Assembly: GCA_937911855.1 (NCBI GenBank) | Contig: CALDPK010000177.1 | Span: 1 to 6,042, forward strand | Direction: 5' to 3' | DNA from: an uncultured Trueperaceae bacterium | Lineage (GTDB): Bacteria; Deinococcota; Deinococci; Deinococcales; Trueperaceae | DNA length: 6,042 nucleotides | The notes under the pieces: generated by a model | What the model was told of the DNA's origin: nothing | The model's database searches: none | The model's input: the letters and a program-made list of their open reading frames with translations, nothing else | Program-made: the position numbers and the translations under genes | In this document: piece by piece, positions 1-5,986 of the stretch | How the letters are laid out: every line of letters starts with the position of its first letter | Numbering within the stretch: the first letter of the stretch is position 1

Positions 1-195
1 CTCTGCTTCAGCGCCGTGAAGCCAGTCGATGAGCTGACCTTCATGGTTGCTCTGCCGGCAGACTGTCTCAAGGCCCAGGTCGCGGCCCCAGCCTTCGCAC
101 AGGCTGTCGAGTTCACTCAGCGTCGTCGATCCGTAGATCTCGGGTTCGCGCAGGCCCAGCCGGTTCAGGTTCGGGCCGTTCAGGATCAGAATCAA
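1..195 (-). CDS. aroQ: 3-dehydroquinate dehydratase, type II (5' part only)
   Basis: Catalyses the third shikimate step, trans-dehydration of 3-dehydroquinate to 3-dehydroshikimate, in the cytoplasm. Only the first 65 codons are present; the usual length is about 140-150 residues, so the His-containing second half lies beyond the window. Visible hallmarks are the N-terminal strand MILILNGPNLNRLG (residues 1-14), the active-site lid REPEIYG (16-22) with the catalytic Arg16 and Tyr21 equivalents, and QSNHEGQLIDWLH (about 48-60), typical of type II enzymes. I chose a TTG start at 195-193: it begins the conserved core exactly, has GGGAGG at 203-208 seven bases upstream, and overlaps the aroB stop as TTGA, implying translational coupling. 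No ATG fits. The identification is firm; only the rare start codon is inferred. Confidence 0.93.
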   Translation of the reverse strand, partial: MILILNGPNLNRLGLREPEIYGSTTLSELDSLCEGWGRDLGLETVCRQSNHEGQLIDWLHGAEAE

Positions 196-1298
196 TTCGA
201 AGCCTCCCAGTCAAGTCCTTCAACCAGACGCCGCAGCTCCAGCCACGCCGCTTCCAGGTCGGCTGCCGTCAGGTCGTCAACCAGCACCGGCTCACCTGGC
301 CTGCGCAGGAGCACGAATCGCTGTACGCCTGCGCGGTTCTTCTTGTCGCGCGCCATGAAAGGCAGCAGCTCCGGCAATGCGATCGGGCCGATGGGAGAGG
401 GCTGTACGTAGCGCAGCAGCTGCATTGCGATCGGCGTTATGTCCTCCATGCCGCGGGCACGGCTCAAGAGCGCTGCGTACAGGATGCCGTAAGCCACCGC
501 CTCACCGTGGGCCAGGCGGTGGCCGGATGCACCTTCCAGCGCGTGACCAAGCGTGTGCCCCAGGTTGAGGAAGGCCCGCTCGCCGGATTCGCGCTCGTCG
601 TTCGCCACCGTCCGGGCCTTCACTTTGATGTTGTCGGCCAGCCAGCCGCTGAGCTGCTCAGGACCGGAATCCGGGCCGAACCGGTCGCCACTGAGCAGCG
701 CCAGCTGCTCGGGACGGCCCAGCAGGGCGTGCTTGAAGAACTCGACCGCACCCAGTCGGAACTGACGCTCCGGGAGGGACGCCAGTGTAGCCACGTCGAC
801 CATCACCATCCGCGGCTGCCAGAACGCGCCCACCAGGTTCTTGCCGGCAGCCAGGTTCAGGCCGGTCTTGCCTCCGACGCCAGCGTCGACCATGCCGAGC
901 AGGCTGGTGGGCACGCTGTAGTAGGCGACGCCCCGCAGGTAGCTGGCTGCCAGGAAACCGGCCAGGTCGGTCACGACTCCGCCGCCCAGGCCGACGATCG
1001 CGCAGTCCCGGTTGAAGGCCGCTGCAGCGAGCTGCTCGAGCAGGTTGGCCCAGGTGTGCAGGGTCTTGCTTGACTCGCCAGGCTCCACGATCAGCAGTTC
1101 GACTTCGGCGCCGCGCAGCACCAGGCTGTCATGAAGGCCGGCGCCGTGCTCTGCTGCCACATTCTCGTCACTCACGAGCACCACCTGCTGGGCGTCGATG
1201 AGCCGGGGCAGGTGCTCGAGCAGGCCGGCGCCGACCAGCACGTCATAAGGCTCGGCGACGTCGACGCGCACCCTCGTTGCCGAAGCAAGCTCAGGCAT
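192..1298 (-). CDS. aroB: 3-dehydroquinate synthase
   Basis: Cytoplasmic NAD- and divalent-metal-dependent enzyme converting DAHP to 3-dehydroquinate, the second step of chorismate synthesis. At 368 residues it is a normal full-length AroB. The NAD-binding region carries GGGVVTDLAGF (105-115), followed by the signature PTSLLGMVDAGVGGKTG (130-146). The metal-ligand set is present: Glu186 in GAVEFFKH, His248 in LNLGHTLGHALE and His264 in LAHGEAVAYG. The C-terminal DKKN (318-321) is also typical. GAVEFFKH departs from the commoner GxAEVIKxG but keeps the Glu and Lys. The ATG start overlaps the 3' end of aroK by 8 bases and has a strong AAGGAG upstream; the stop overlaps the aroQ TTG. The tight packing implies one aroK-aroB-aroQ transcript. 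There is no sign of damage. Confidence 0.97.
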   Translation of the reverse strand: MPELASATRVRVDVAEPYDVLVGAGLLEHLPRLIDAQQVVLVSDENVAAEHGAGLHDSLVLRGAEVELLIVEPGESSKTLHTWANLLEQLAAAAFNRDCAIVGLGGGVVTDLAGFLAASYLRGVAYYSVPTSLLGMVDAGVGGKTGLNLAAGKNLVGAFWQPRMVMVDVATLASLPERQFRLGAVEFFKHALLGRPEQLALLSGDRFGPDSGPEQLSGWLADNIKVKARTVANDERESGERAFLNLGHTLGHALEGASGHRLAHGEAVAYGILYAALLSRARGMEDITPIAMQLLRYVQPSPIGPIALPELLPFMARDKKNRAGVQRFVLLRRPGEPVLVDDLTAADLEAAWLELRRLVEGLDWEASN

Positions 1299-1878
1299 GC
1301 TGCTCCTTCCATTCGTACAGGCGTTCCACTATCTCCTCGACGACGCTCTGGCTCTCGCGGCCGTCCGTGGAGACCAGCATGGAGGCGGCGTCCAGGTACG
1401 CGGAGCTGCGCTGCGCAAGCAGGGTGCGGATGCGCTCCTCCGGGTCGCCCATCTCCAGTACCGGCCGCTTGTGCCGGCGGGTGCGCTTGTAGATGGTTTC
1501 TGCGCTGGCCTGCAGGACGACGACCGGCCCGCGGCTCTTCAGCATCTTGCGGTTCTGCGGACGCAGCACCGTGCCGCCGCCGGTGCTGACGACCACGTTG
1601 TCGAGCCGCAAAGAGCGCCTGACTACTTCGGTTTCATAGTCGCGGAACGTCTGCTCCCCGAAGGTCTCGAAGATGTCGGCGATGCGCATGTTGCTGACGC
1701 GTTCAACCACGCGGTCGGTATCGATGAAGGTGAGGCTGAGCTGACGGGACAGTTCCCAGCCGATGCGGCTCTTGCCCGTACCCATGAATCCGGCGAGCGC
1801 AACCCAGGTGACAGGCCGCTCGATGCCCATGAACTGGCTCCGGCCAGCAGTATTCTCGCTTGCACTGCTGTCTGACAT
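1291..1878 (-). CDS. aroK: Shikimate kinase
   Basis: Phosphorylates shikimate at the 3-hydroxyl using ATP, the fifth shikimate step, in the cytoplasm. The 195 residues form a P-loop NMP-kinase-like fold: Walker A GFMGTGKS (30-37), shikimate-binding FIDTD (51-55), FGEQTFRDYE (73-82) with the conserved Arg79, the glycine-rich STGGGTVL (98-105), the lid region RTRRHKRPVL (132-141) with Arg139, and the late Arg157 in LLAQRSSAY. The start is ambiguous. The ATG at 1878 has no Shine-Dalgarno but sits at the predicted transcription start of an extended -10, so it would be leaderless. The ATG at 1830 (residue 17) has GGAG seven bases upstream and begins nearer to the family core. The 16 extra residues, SDSSASENTAGRSQF-like, look disordered. 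It heads the aro block after the pilQ terminator. Confidence 0.95.
   Translation of the reverse strand: MSDSSASENTAGRSQFMGIERPVTWVALAGFMGTGKSRIGWELSRQLSLTFIDTDRVVERVSNMRIADIFETFGEQTFRDYETEVVRRSLRLDNVVVSTGGGTVLRPQNRKMLKSRGPVVVLQASAETIYKRTRRHKRPVLEMGDPEERIRTLLAQRSSAYLDAASMLVSTDGRESQSVVEEIVERLYEWKEQHA
1303..1308 (-). promoter_or_regulatory. Ribosome binding site of aroB
   Basis: AAGGAG on the minus strand, four bases before the aroB ATG and inside the 3' end of aroK. It supports the ATG at 1298-1296 and independent re-initiation after aroK, although the genes overlap by 8 bases. Confidence 0.75.
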
Positions 1879-1884
1879 TACAGA

Positions 1885-1893
1885 AGCCTAGCA
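1885..1893 (-). promoter_or_regulatory. Extended -10 promoter of aroK, leaderless type
   Basis: Minus strand TGCTAGGCT: a TGn extension followed by TAGGCT, matching TAnnnT. Its last base lies six bases before the aroK ATG, so the expected start, about seven bases after the -10, falls on the A of ATG at 1878. I see no convincing -35 at 17 bp, as expected if the extended -10 compensates. Leaderless genes with a -10 immediately before the start codon are known to be common in Deinococcus. This is prediction from sequence alone. Confidence 0.55.
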
Positions 1894-1915
1894 TTAGCTC
1901 CGCGCCCAAGGTAGT

Positions 1916-1949
1916 AAAAACCGCCGCTCGGGAACACCCGGCGGCGGTT
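1916..1949 (-). terminator. Intrinsic terminator after pilQ
   Basis: Read on the minus strand, a 9-bp stem AACCGCCGC / GCGGCGGTT (1941-1949 with 1919-1927) is extended by an inner CGGG/CCCG (1937-1940 with 1929-1932) across a one-base bulge at 1928 and closed by a four-base loop. It runs directly into TTTTT (1920-1916). It lies 23 bases beyond the pilQ stop. On the plus strand the stem is followed by TTCGAAAAG, with no T-run, so the orientation is minus only. It should end the pil transcript and separate it from aroK. Confidence 0.88.
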
Positions 1950-1972
1950 CGAAAAGATCGGCCTGACAGCGG

Positions 1973-3469
1973 TCAGTCGAGTATGTCGGCAGTGACGATG
2001 ATGAGCAGTTCCGTTTCACTCAGTTCGGACAGGGTGCTGCGGAACAGGCCGCCGATGATGGGCAGGTCGCCCAGTACCGGCACCCGGTTGACGGTTTCCG
2101 TGTACTGGTTCTGCATCAGGCCCGACAGCAGGACGGTCTGGCCCGGCTCAAGGGTGATCGTCGAGCTTACGGCGCGGGTGGCCAGTTCGAGCAGCGACGG
2201 GTTCTCGAGCGAGGAGAGGACGTCCTCGACGCGCGCGTCGATTGTCAGCGTGATGCGGCCGTCACCTGAGACGCGGGGCGTAACGTCGATCTGCACACCG
2301 TAAGGGATGGTCCGCTCGATGTTCTCGGAAGCCCCGGGGATGCTGATCAGGATGGTGCCGCCCGCCTGGATGCTGGTGGGCGTGTTGTTCAGGACCGTCA
2401 GGCTGCTGTCGTCCACGCGGCGCGACAGGCCCTGGGTTTCGAGTGAATCCAGCACGGCGCCGATGTTGAAGGCACTCACGGCGGCGTGCGGGTCGAACAG
2501 GAAGCTCAGGCCGCCGTCGAGGACGCTGGCCGTCAGCTGGCCGATGCCGCCGGCGATGTTGATGCCAAGCCGGTCGGCAGTGCGGGTCTGGATCTCCTGC
2601 AGGCGCACCTGCACGTTCACCTGCTCCTGACGGATGTCGAGTTCCTCGAGCAGTGCGGCCACCTGAGCCTGCACGGCTGCCGGAGCGGTCACCACCAGGC
2701 TGTTGGTGCGCGTGTCAGGGCTCACGTTGAACAGGCTGGCCTGCTCCTGAGCGCCTGCAATGGCTCCTTCTTCGCCGTCCTCAGCCTGCTCCTGCCCGGC
2801 AGCCTGGAAGAGGGCAGCCTGGGTGTTGTTCAGGACGGCAGCGAGTTCGGCAGCCTGCGCGTTCGCGAGGCGGTACGTGCGGAACTCAACGACCACCTGG
2901 TCTGCCATCTGGTCGAAACGGGTCAGCAGCTGCTGCACCTGGCTGTGCTGATCGGAAGTTCCGCGCACCAGCAGGGTGTTTACGTTGGACAGCACTTCGA
3001 CGCTCAGGCCGGGCACGGCGCTGCGGATCAGTTCGGCCATGCCGGTGGCGTCGCTCTGGATGCTGTAAAACTCCTGCACGATGCCGGTGCCGGGGTCTTC
3101 CTGGCCCGAGGCGCGGATCGCGGCTACGTCCATGTCAACGAGCCGCTGGATCGAGTCAGCAGGACCGACCACGACGATGTCTTCATCGCGCATCAGGAAG
3201 GCAAGGTCGTTGAGGGCCATGACCGTGTTCCAGACGGTGCGGAAGGAAGTGGGTTCATCGATGTTGTAGTAGACGATGTCGAGTGGCACGTCGCTGAGCA
3301 CCGGCACGAGGCCTACCGAACGGGCGAGTGCTTCTACAACCGTCGCAAGCGAGTCATCAAACTGCAGCGATATGGGCGTGTCGAAACGTTCTTCGTCAGG
3401 AAGAACTGAGGGCTGGGCAAACGCCATGGAGCCAAGCAGCACGAGGAGGGAAAGGGCCAGTCTTTTCAT
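1973..3469 (-). CDS. pilQ: Type IV pilus outer-membrane secretin PilQ
   Basis: Forms the multimeric outer-membrane channel through which the type IV pilus (and, in competent species, DNA) passes. The 498 residues start with a signal peptide, MKRLALSLLVLLGSMAFA, likely cleaved before Gln19. Next come an STN/N0-like domain (about 34-103), a secretin N domain (about 131-188), a second N domain (about 196-280) holding a Gln/Glu/Ala-rich insertion (about 222-246), and the secretin barrel domain (about 283-496). The signature VPVLGDLPIIGGLF is at 463-476. I chose the ATG at 3469 because GGCGGTGAT precedes it and it gives a canonical signal peptide; an in-frame GTG at 3475 would overlap the upstream stop as GTGA. 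It is clearly shorter than the roughly 750-residue Thermus PilQ, with fewer periplasmic N domains and no AMIN domain. The mature part has no Lys or Cys and is very acidic. It ends the pil block. Confidence 0.94.
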   Translation of the reverse strand: MKRLALSLLVLLGSMAFAQPSVLPDEERFDTPISLQFDDSLATVVEALARSVGLVPVLSDVPLDIVYYNIDEPTSFRTVWNTVMALNDLAFLMRDEDIVVVGPADSIQRLVDMDVAAIRASGQEDPGTGIVQEFYSIQSDATGMAELIRSAVPGLSVEVLSNVNTLLVRGTSDQHSQVQQLLTRFDQMADQVVVEFRTYRLANAQAAELAAVLNNTQAALFQAAGQEQAEDGEEGAIAGAQEQASLFNVSPDTRTNSLVVTAPAAVQAQVAALLEELDIRQEQVNVQVRLQEIQTRTADRLGINIAGGIGQLTASVLDGGLSFLFDPHAAVSAFNIGAVLDSLETQGLSRRVDDSSLTVLNNTPTSIQAGGTILISIPGASENIERTIPYGVQIDVTPRVSGDGRITLTIDARVEDVLSSLENPSLLELATRAVSSTITLEPGQTVLLSGLMQNQYTETVNRVPVLGDLPIIGGLFRSTLSELSETELLIIVTADILD

Positions 3470-3470
3470 G

Positions 3471-3479
3471 ATCACCGCC
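3471..3479 (-). promoter_or_regulatory. Ribosome binding site deciding the pilQ start
   Basis: Minus strand GGCGGTGAT differs from the perfect anti-16S complement GGAGGTGAT at one base. It sits just before the ATG at 3469-3467 and overlaps the upstream gene's TGA. It includes the alternative GTG (3475-3473), so that GTG is unlikely to be the true start. Confidence 0.6.
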
Positions 3480-4833
3480 TGAGGTCCAGGGTAAGGAATT
3501 GTGAAGCGTCTGCGAGAGTGAACTCGGCCTGCTGGCCGCGGAGATCGGTAAGGGTGATCTCGGTTTCCGGGAGATTCTGGCCAAGGCCGATGACGACAGA
3601 CCGGGGGTTGTCCGCGGTGCGGAACACGCCCTGGCTGACGGGGCCCAGGACCATGCCTGTGAAGGTCACGTCGTGATCACGCAGGTAGCGGCTTAAGGGA
3701 GTGATGCCGGCGACGAGCGGATCGCCGTCCGATGGCATCACGCGGCTGCCGACGGGCGGCATGACCTCGGGAATGGCCAGGTCCGTGTCGGCGACGCGGT
3801 CGGCCACGCTTGCGTCGATCTCGCCGGTGGGTTCCTCGACTGCGGCCACCTGGGCCAGGTTGGGTTGCGGGACACTCTCCACCGCGCGGCGCTCCTGCAG
3901 TACGGCAGGCACCGGTGACAGCGACGGGCCGGGGAGCGGCCGCGGCAGCGACTGCGCAAGACTGCTGCCGGTCTGGACCGTAGTGCTCGCAGCCGGTGCT
4001 GCGACAGGAGGTACCGGAGCTTCAGCAACCTGCGGAGTGGCGACCGGCGGCTGAACGGGTGGTGTGCGCGCGGCCGGTACCGGCGGCTGCACGGTCGTGC
4101 CGGCTGGCGGCGAGACGGTCGTGATGGCGGTCTGATCCGGGCCGTCGGGAATGGACACGTTCGTCACACCCGGTTCACTCACGTTAGCCGGCTCGCGGGC
4201 TTGAGGAGCCTGAGCCACCGCACTTGCCGGCGGTTCAGCCAGGACGACAGGGGAGAACGGGTTCACGCTCACACGCACGGCGGTCGGCCGGTCCACGGCT
4301 GTCTCGTCCTGCTGAGCAAGAACGTCCTCTTCACCTTCTGCCGGCGGCTGGGTGATGAGGAACGGCAGCTCGACGACTTCCAGGTCACGGGCAGCCACGC
4401 CCGGCTGCGGGAGCGGTGCAACTACACCCGGGGCAACGTCGCTCGCGACGGGATCGCTGCCGCCCACAGTCGGCAGGCCGGAGCCAGCATCCTGCACCTG
4501 GCCGGCTACCAGCGGGGCGACGGGGCTGCCCAGACCGTTCTGGCCGAGGTTCGCGCTCACGCCGTTGCCGCTATTGCCGACCAGCACCTGGGGCTGCTCA
4601 GGCTGCCAGATGTAGTTGAACCAGATGAACGCGGCCAGTGCCAGCAGCAGTGCGCCCAGCAGTATCCGCGTGGAACGCGAGGCCGCGCGGCTGCCTGTGG
4701 CACGGGTTTCGTCCTGTTCCTCAAGCGGCACGGGAGTAGGCGCGTGTGACTCGAGCGGCTGCTCAGAGAGGGTGGAGTCGAACTCTTCGACCTCATCAGG
4801 CCAGGTTGGGTTCGGTGTGTGCCTGTCTGCCAT
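3472..4833 (-). CDS. PilP/PilW-like pilus assembly protein with long Pro-rich linker
   Basis: Probable inner-membrane component linking the PilN/PilO platform to PilQ, inferred from its slot between pilO and pilQ and from its architecture. The 453 residues comprise an acidic, Pro-containing cytoplasmic tail (1-55), one membrane helix (about 56-76, ILLGALLLALAAFIWFNYIW), a periplasmic Pro/Ala/Val/Gln-rich linker (about 77-370), and a compact C-terminal beta-type domain (about 371-453). The last domain contains FTGMVLGPVSQGVFR (391-405) and LPETEITLTDLRGQQAEF (421-438). This layout resembles GspC homology-region and PilP proteins. A short VNPFSPVVL (190-198) in the linker resembles the NPF/DPF patch seen in PilP relatives. 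The ATG overlaps the pilO stop as TAATG, with GGGGGCGGTG upstream. There is no Lys or Cys in the whole protein. The linker is far longer than in usual PilP (about 170-180 residues in total). The family name is uncertain; membership of the pilus complex is likely. Confidence 0.75.
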   Translation of the reverse strand: MADRHTPNPTWPDEVEEFDSTLSEQPLESHAPTPVPLEEQDETRATGSRAASRSTRILLGALLLALAAFIWFNYIWQPEQPQVLVGNSGNGVSANLGQNGLGSPVAPLVAGQVQDAGSGLPTVGGSDPVASDVAPGVVAPLPQPGVAARDLEVVELPFLITQPPAEGEEDVLAQQDETAVDRPTAVRVSVNPFSPVVLAEPPASAVAQAPQAREPANVSEPGVTNVSIPDGPDQTAITTVSPPAGTTVQPPVPAARTPPVQPPVATPQVAEAPVPPVAAPAASTTVQTGSSLAQSLPRPLPGPSLSPVPAVLQERRAVESVPQPNLAQVAAVEEPTGEIDASVADRVADTDLAIPEVMPPVGSRVMPSDGDPLVAGITPLSRYLRDHDVTFTGMVLGPVSQGVFRTADNPRSVVIGLGQNLPETEITLTDLRGQQAEFTLADASQFLTLDLRR

Positions 4834-5420
4834 TACTGCACCGCCCCCGGATCCGTACCCGTGTACACGTAGAAGGTAAGTGCGAAGTTGCTGCTGAGTT
4901 CCGGGTCGTCAGTTTCCTCACTGCCGCCGCGGCTAAGGGAAACCTGGCGGATCTTCGTGTAACGCTGGAGCTCTTCAAGTGACTGAAGGAAGGTCATCGT
5001 CTGCTGGTAGTTGCCTGAGGCGCTGAAATCGAAGCCGAGCGGGCGCACGTCCTGGATGTTCTCGCTGACGTTGCCCTGGCTCAGCTGGTCGAGGATGACG
5101 TTGGAAGCTTCCGCTGATTCACGCACCTGGCGGAGGATGCCGGCTACTTCACTTTCGGTGGGCAGCTCCTGGAGGAAAGCGATCCGCTCGAGTTCGAGCA
5201 GGGCGACTTCCTCGCGCAGGGTGGGCAGGTTGCGCTCTGCCGCCTCGCCGCGCTGCACTTCCACCTGCAGGCGGTCACGCTCGGACTCCAGCTGGGTGAT
5301 GCGGTCGAGCGTGGGCCGGTACATGTACAGGTACCAGAGGCCGGCTGCGATGACGACGAGGACAAGGATTATCAGTGCGATGTCCCGCTGTTTCAGGCTC
5401 TTGACCGAGAATCCGGTCAT
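4833..5420 (-). CDS. pilO: Type IV pilus inner-membrane platform protein PilO
   Basis: Bitopic inner-membrane protein that pairs with PilN to form the alignment subcomplex of the pilus machine. The 195 residues have a short cytoplasmic tail (1-12), a membrane helix (about 13-33, IALIILVLVVIAAGLWYLYM), a periplasmic coiled coil rich in Glu, Arg and Leu (about 37-84), the LP junction (86-87) and a C-terminal ferredoxin-like PilO core (about 88-187) that includes the typical FDFSASGNYQQTMTFLQSLE stretch (130-149). The length is normal. The ATG overlaps the pilN stop as ATGA, with GAAGGG eight bases upstream, and the gene's own TAA overlaps the next start by one base. It has no Cys and three Lys, only one of them (Lys156) in the periplasmic part. 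Confidence 0.9.
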   Translation of the reverse strand: MTGFSVKSLKQRDIALIILVLVVIAAGLWYLYMYRPTLDRITQLESERDRLQVEVQRGEAAERNLPTLREEVALLELERIAFLQELPTESEVAGILRQVRESAEASNVILDQLSQGNVSENIQDVRPLGFDFSASGNYQQTMTFLQSLEELQRYTKIRQVSLSRGGSEETDDPELSSNFALTFYVYTGTDPGAVQ

Positions 5421-5986
5421 TCCTGATTCCCTTCGATGGCACCGATCGTGAGGTTGTAGTTGTACAGCTCGATGTCCTCATCCTGCGTGCGTGATGCGGA
5501 CTGGAAGTTCACACCGTACTCGGGCGAAGCTTCCAGGGCGCGGATGAACTCTTCCAGCACGGCGGTGCCCGCGACGGTGCCAGATACGGTCATCTCGGCG
5601 ACGATCGGCGCACCCTCGTAACGGGACGGGTCCGCGCTGGCGGGGTAGACGGACTGCATCTGCAGGCTGCTGAAATCGATGCCCGGCCGGCCAGCTATCG
5701 TGACGTTCGGCAGGTACTCGAGCATGTTGCCGACTTCGGCGCTCCAGGCAACCGCACCGAGCCGCACAGAATTGGCGACGGTTATGAGTTCGCGCAGCTG
5801 CACCTGCCGCTGCTGCAGCTGGCGTTGCTCGTCGAGCGCAGGCTGGAGCAGCAGCACCCGGTTCTGCAGCTGCGCGTTCTGGTCTTCAAGGTTCTGAACC
5901 GACTGGTTGGCCGTGAACTGGAAGACGAACACGAGCGCGAACGCCAGCAGCGACGCCGCCGCGGCCATCGCCAGTTTCCGGATCAT
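5417..5986 (-). CDS. pilN: Type IV pilus inner-membrane platform protein PilN
   Basis: Partner of PilO in the inner-membrane alignment complex. With the ATG at 5986 it has 189 residues: a very short cytoplasmic tail (MIRK), a membrane helix (about 5-24), a Gln-rich coiled coil (about 26-68), a conserved Trp81 and LEYLPNVTI (89-97), and a ferredoxin-like periplasmic domain (about 95-185). I chose this start because GGAGG (5994-5998) lies seven bases upstream and the ATG overlaps the preceding stop as ATGA. An upstream GTG at 6010 would add MDRDGGGA but has no clear ribosome binding site. The family's N-terminal I/LNLLP motif, which inserts into PilM, is absent in both versions and in the open frame as far as the window edge. 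It has no Cys and a single Lys. Order, topology and size support PilN despite that gap. Confidence 0.85.
   Translation of the reverse strand: MIRKLAMAAAASLLAFALVFVFQFTANQSVQNLEDQNAQLQNRVLLLQPALDEQRQLQQRQVQLRELITVANSVRLGAVAWSAEVGNMLEYLPNVTIAGRPGIDFSSLQMQSVYPASADPSRYEGAPIVAEMTVSGTVAGTAVLEEFIRALEASPEYGVNFQSASRTQDEDIELYNYNLTIGAIEGNQE

Larger units (their letters stand above)
1879..1972. other. Intergenic region between pilQ and aroK
   Basis: This is the only real gap in the window, 94 bases. It holds the minus-strand terminator (1916-1949) and the extended -10 for aroK (1885-1893). I see no small ORF, tRNA or operator repeat in the rest. In Deinococcus relatives an aroC gene is, to my recollection, often found near this position; here there is none. 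Confidence 0.7.

Noticed and set aside
16..411. Plus-strand 131-codon frame across the aroQ/aroB junction
   Set aside because: Low-complexity Ser/Arg-rich translation, overlapping two real genes on the opposite strand.
507..1073. Plus-strand 188-codon frame opposite aroB
   Set aside because: It is antisense to well-conserved AroB motifs and has no plausible protein features.
1297..1875. Plus-strand open frame spanning the whole of aroK
   Set aside because: It mirrors aroK almost exactly and its translation has no recognisable motif. It is explained by codon bias of the real gene on the other strand.
2486..3409. Plus-strand open frame of 307 codons opposite pilQ
   Set aside because: It lies wholly antisense to a clear secretin gene. 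Its His/Val/Gln-rich translation resembles no family and has no domain pattern; long shadow frames are expected in GC-rich DNA.
3800..4300. Possible tandem DNA repeat in the Pro-rich linker region
   Set aside because: The Pro/Ala/Val patches are similar in composition, but I could not find a unit repeated in register at DNA or protein level.
4201..4749. Plus-strand 182-codon frame opposite the Pro-rich protein
   Set aside because: Antisense to a membrane protein with clear topology and operon fit. The translation is Arg/Cys/Gly-rich without a domain.
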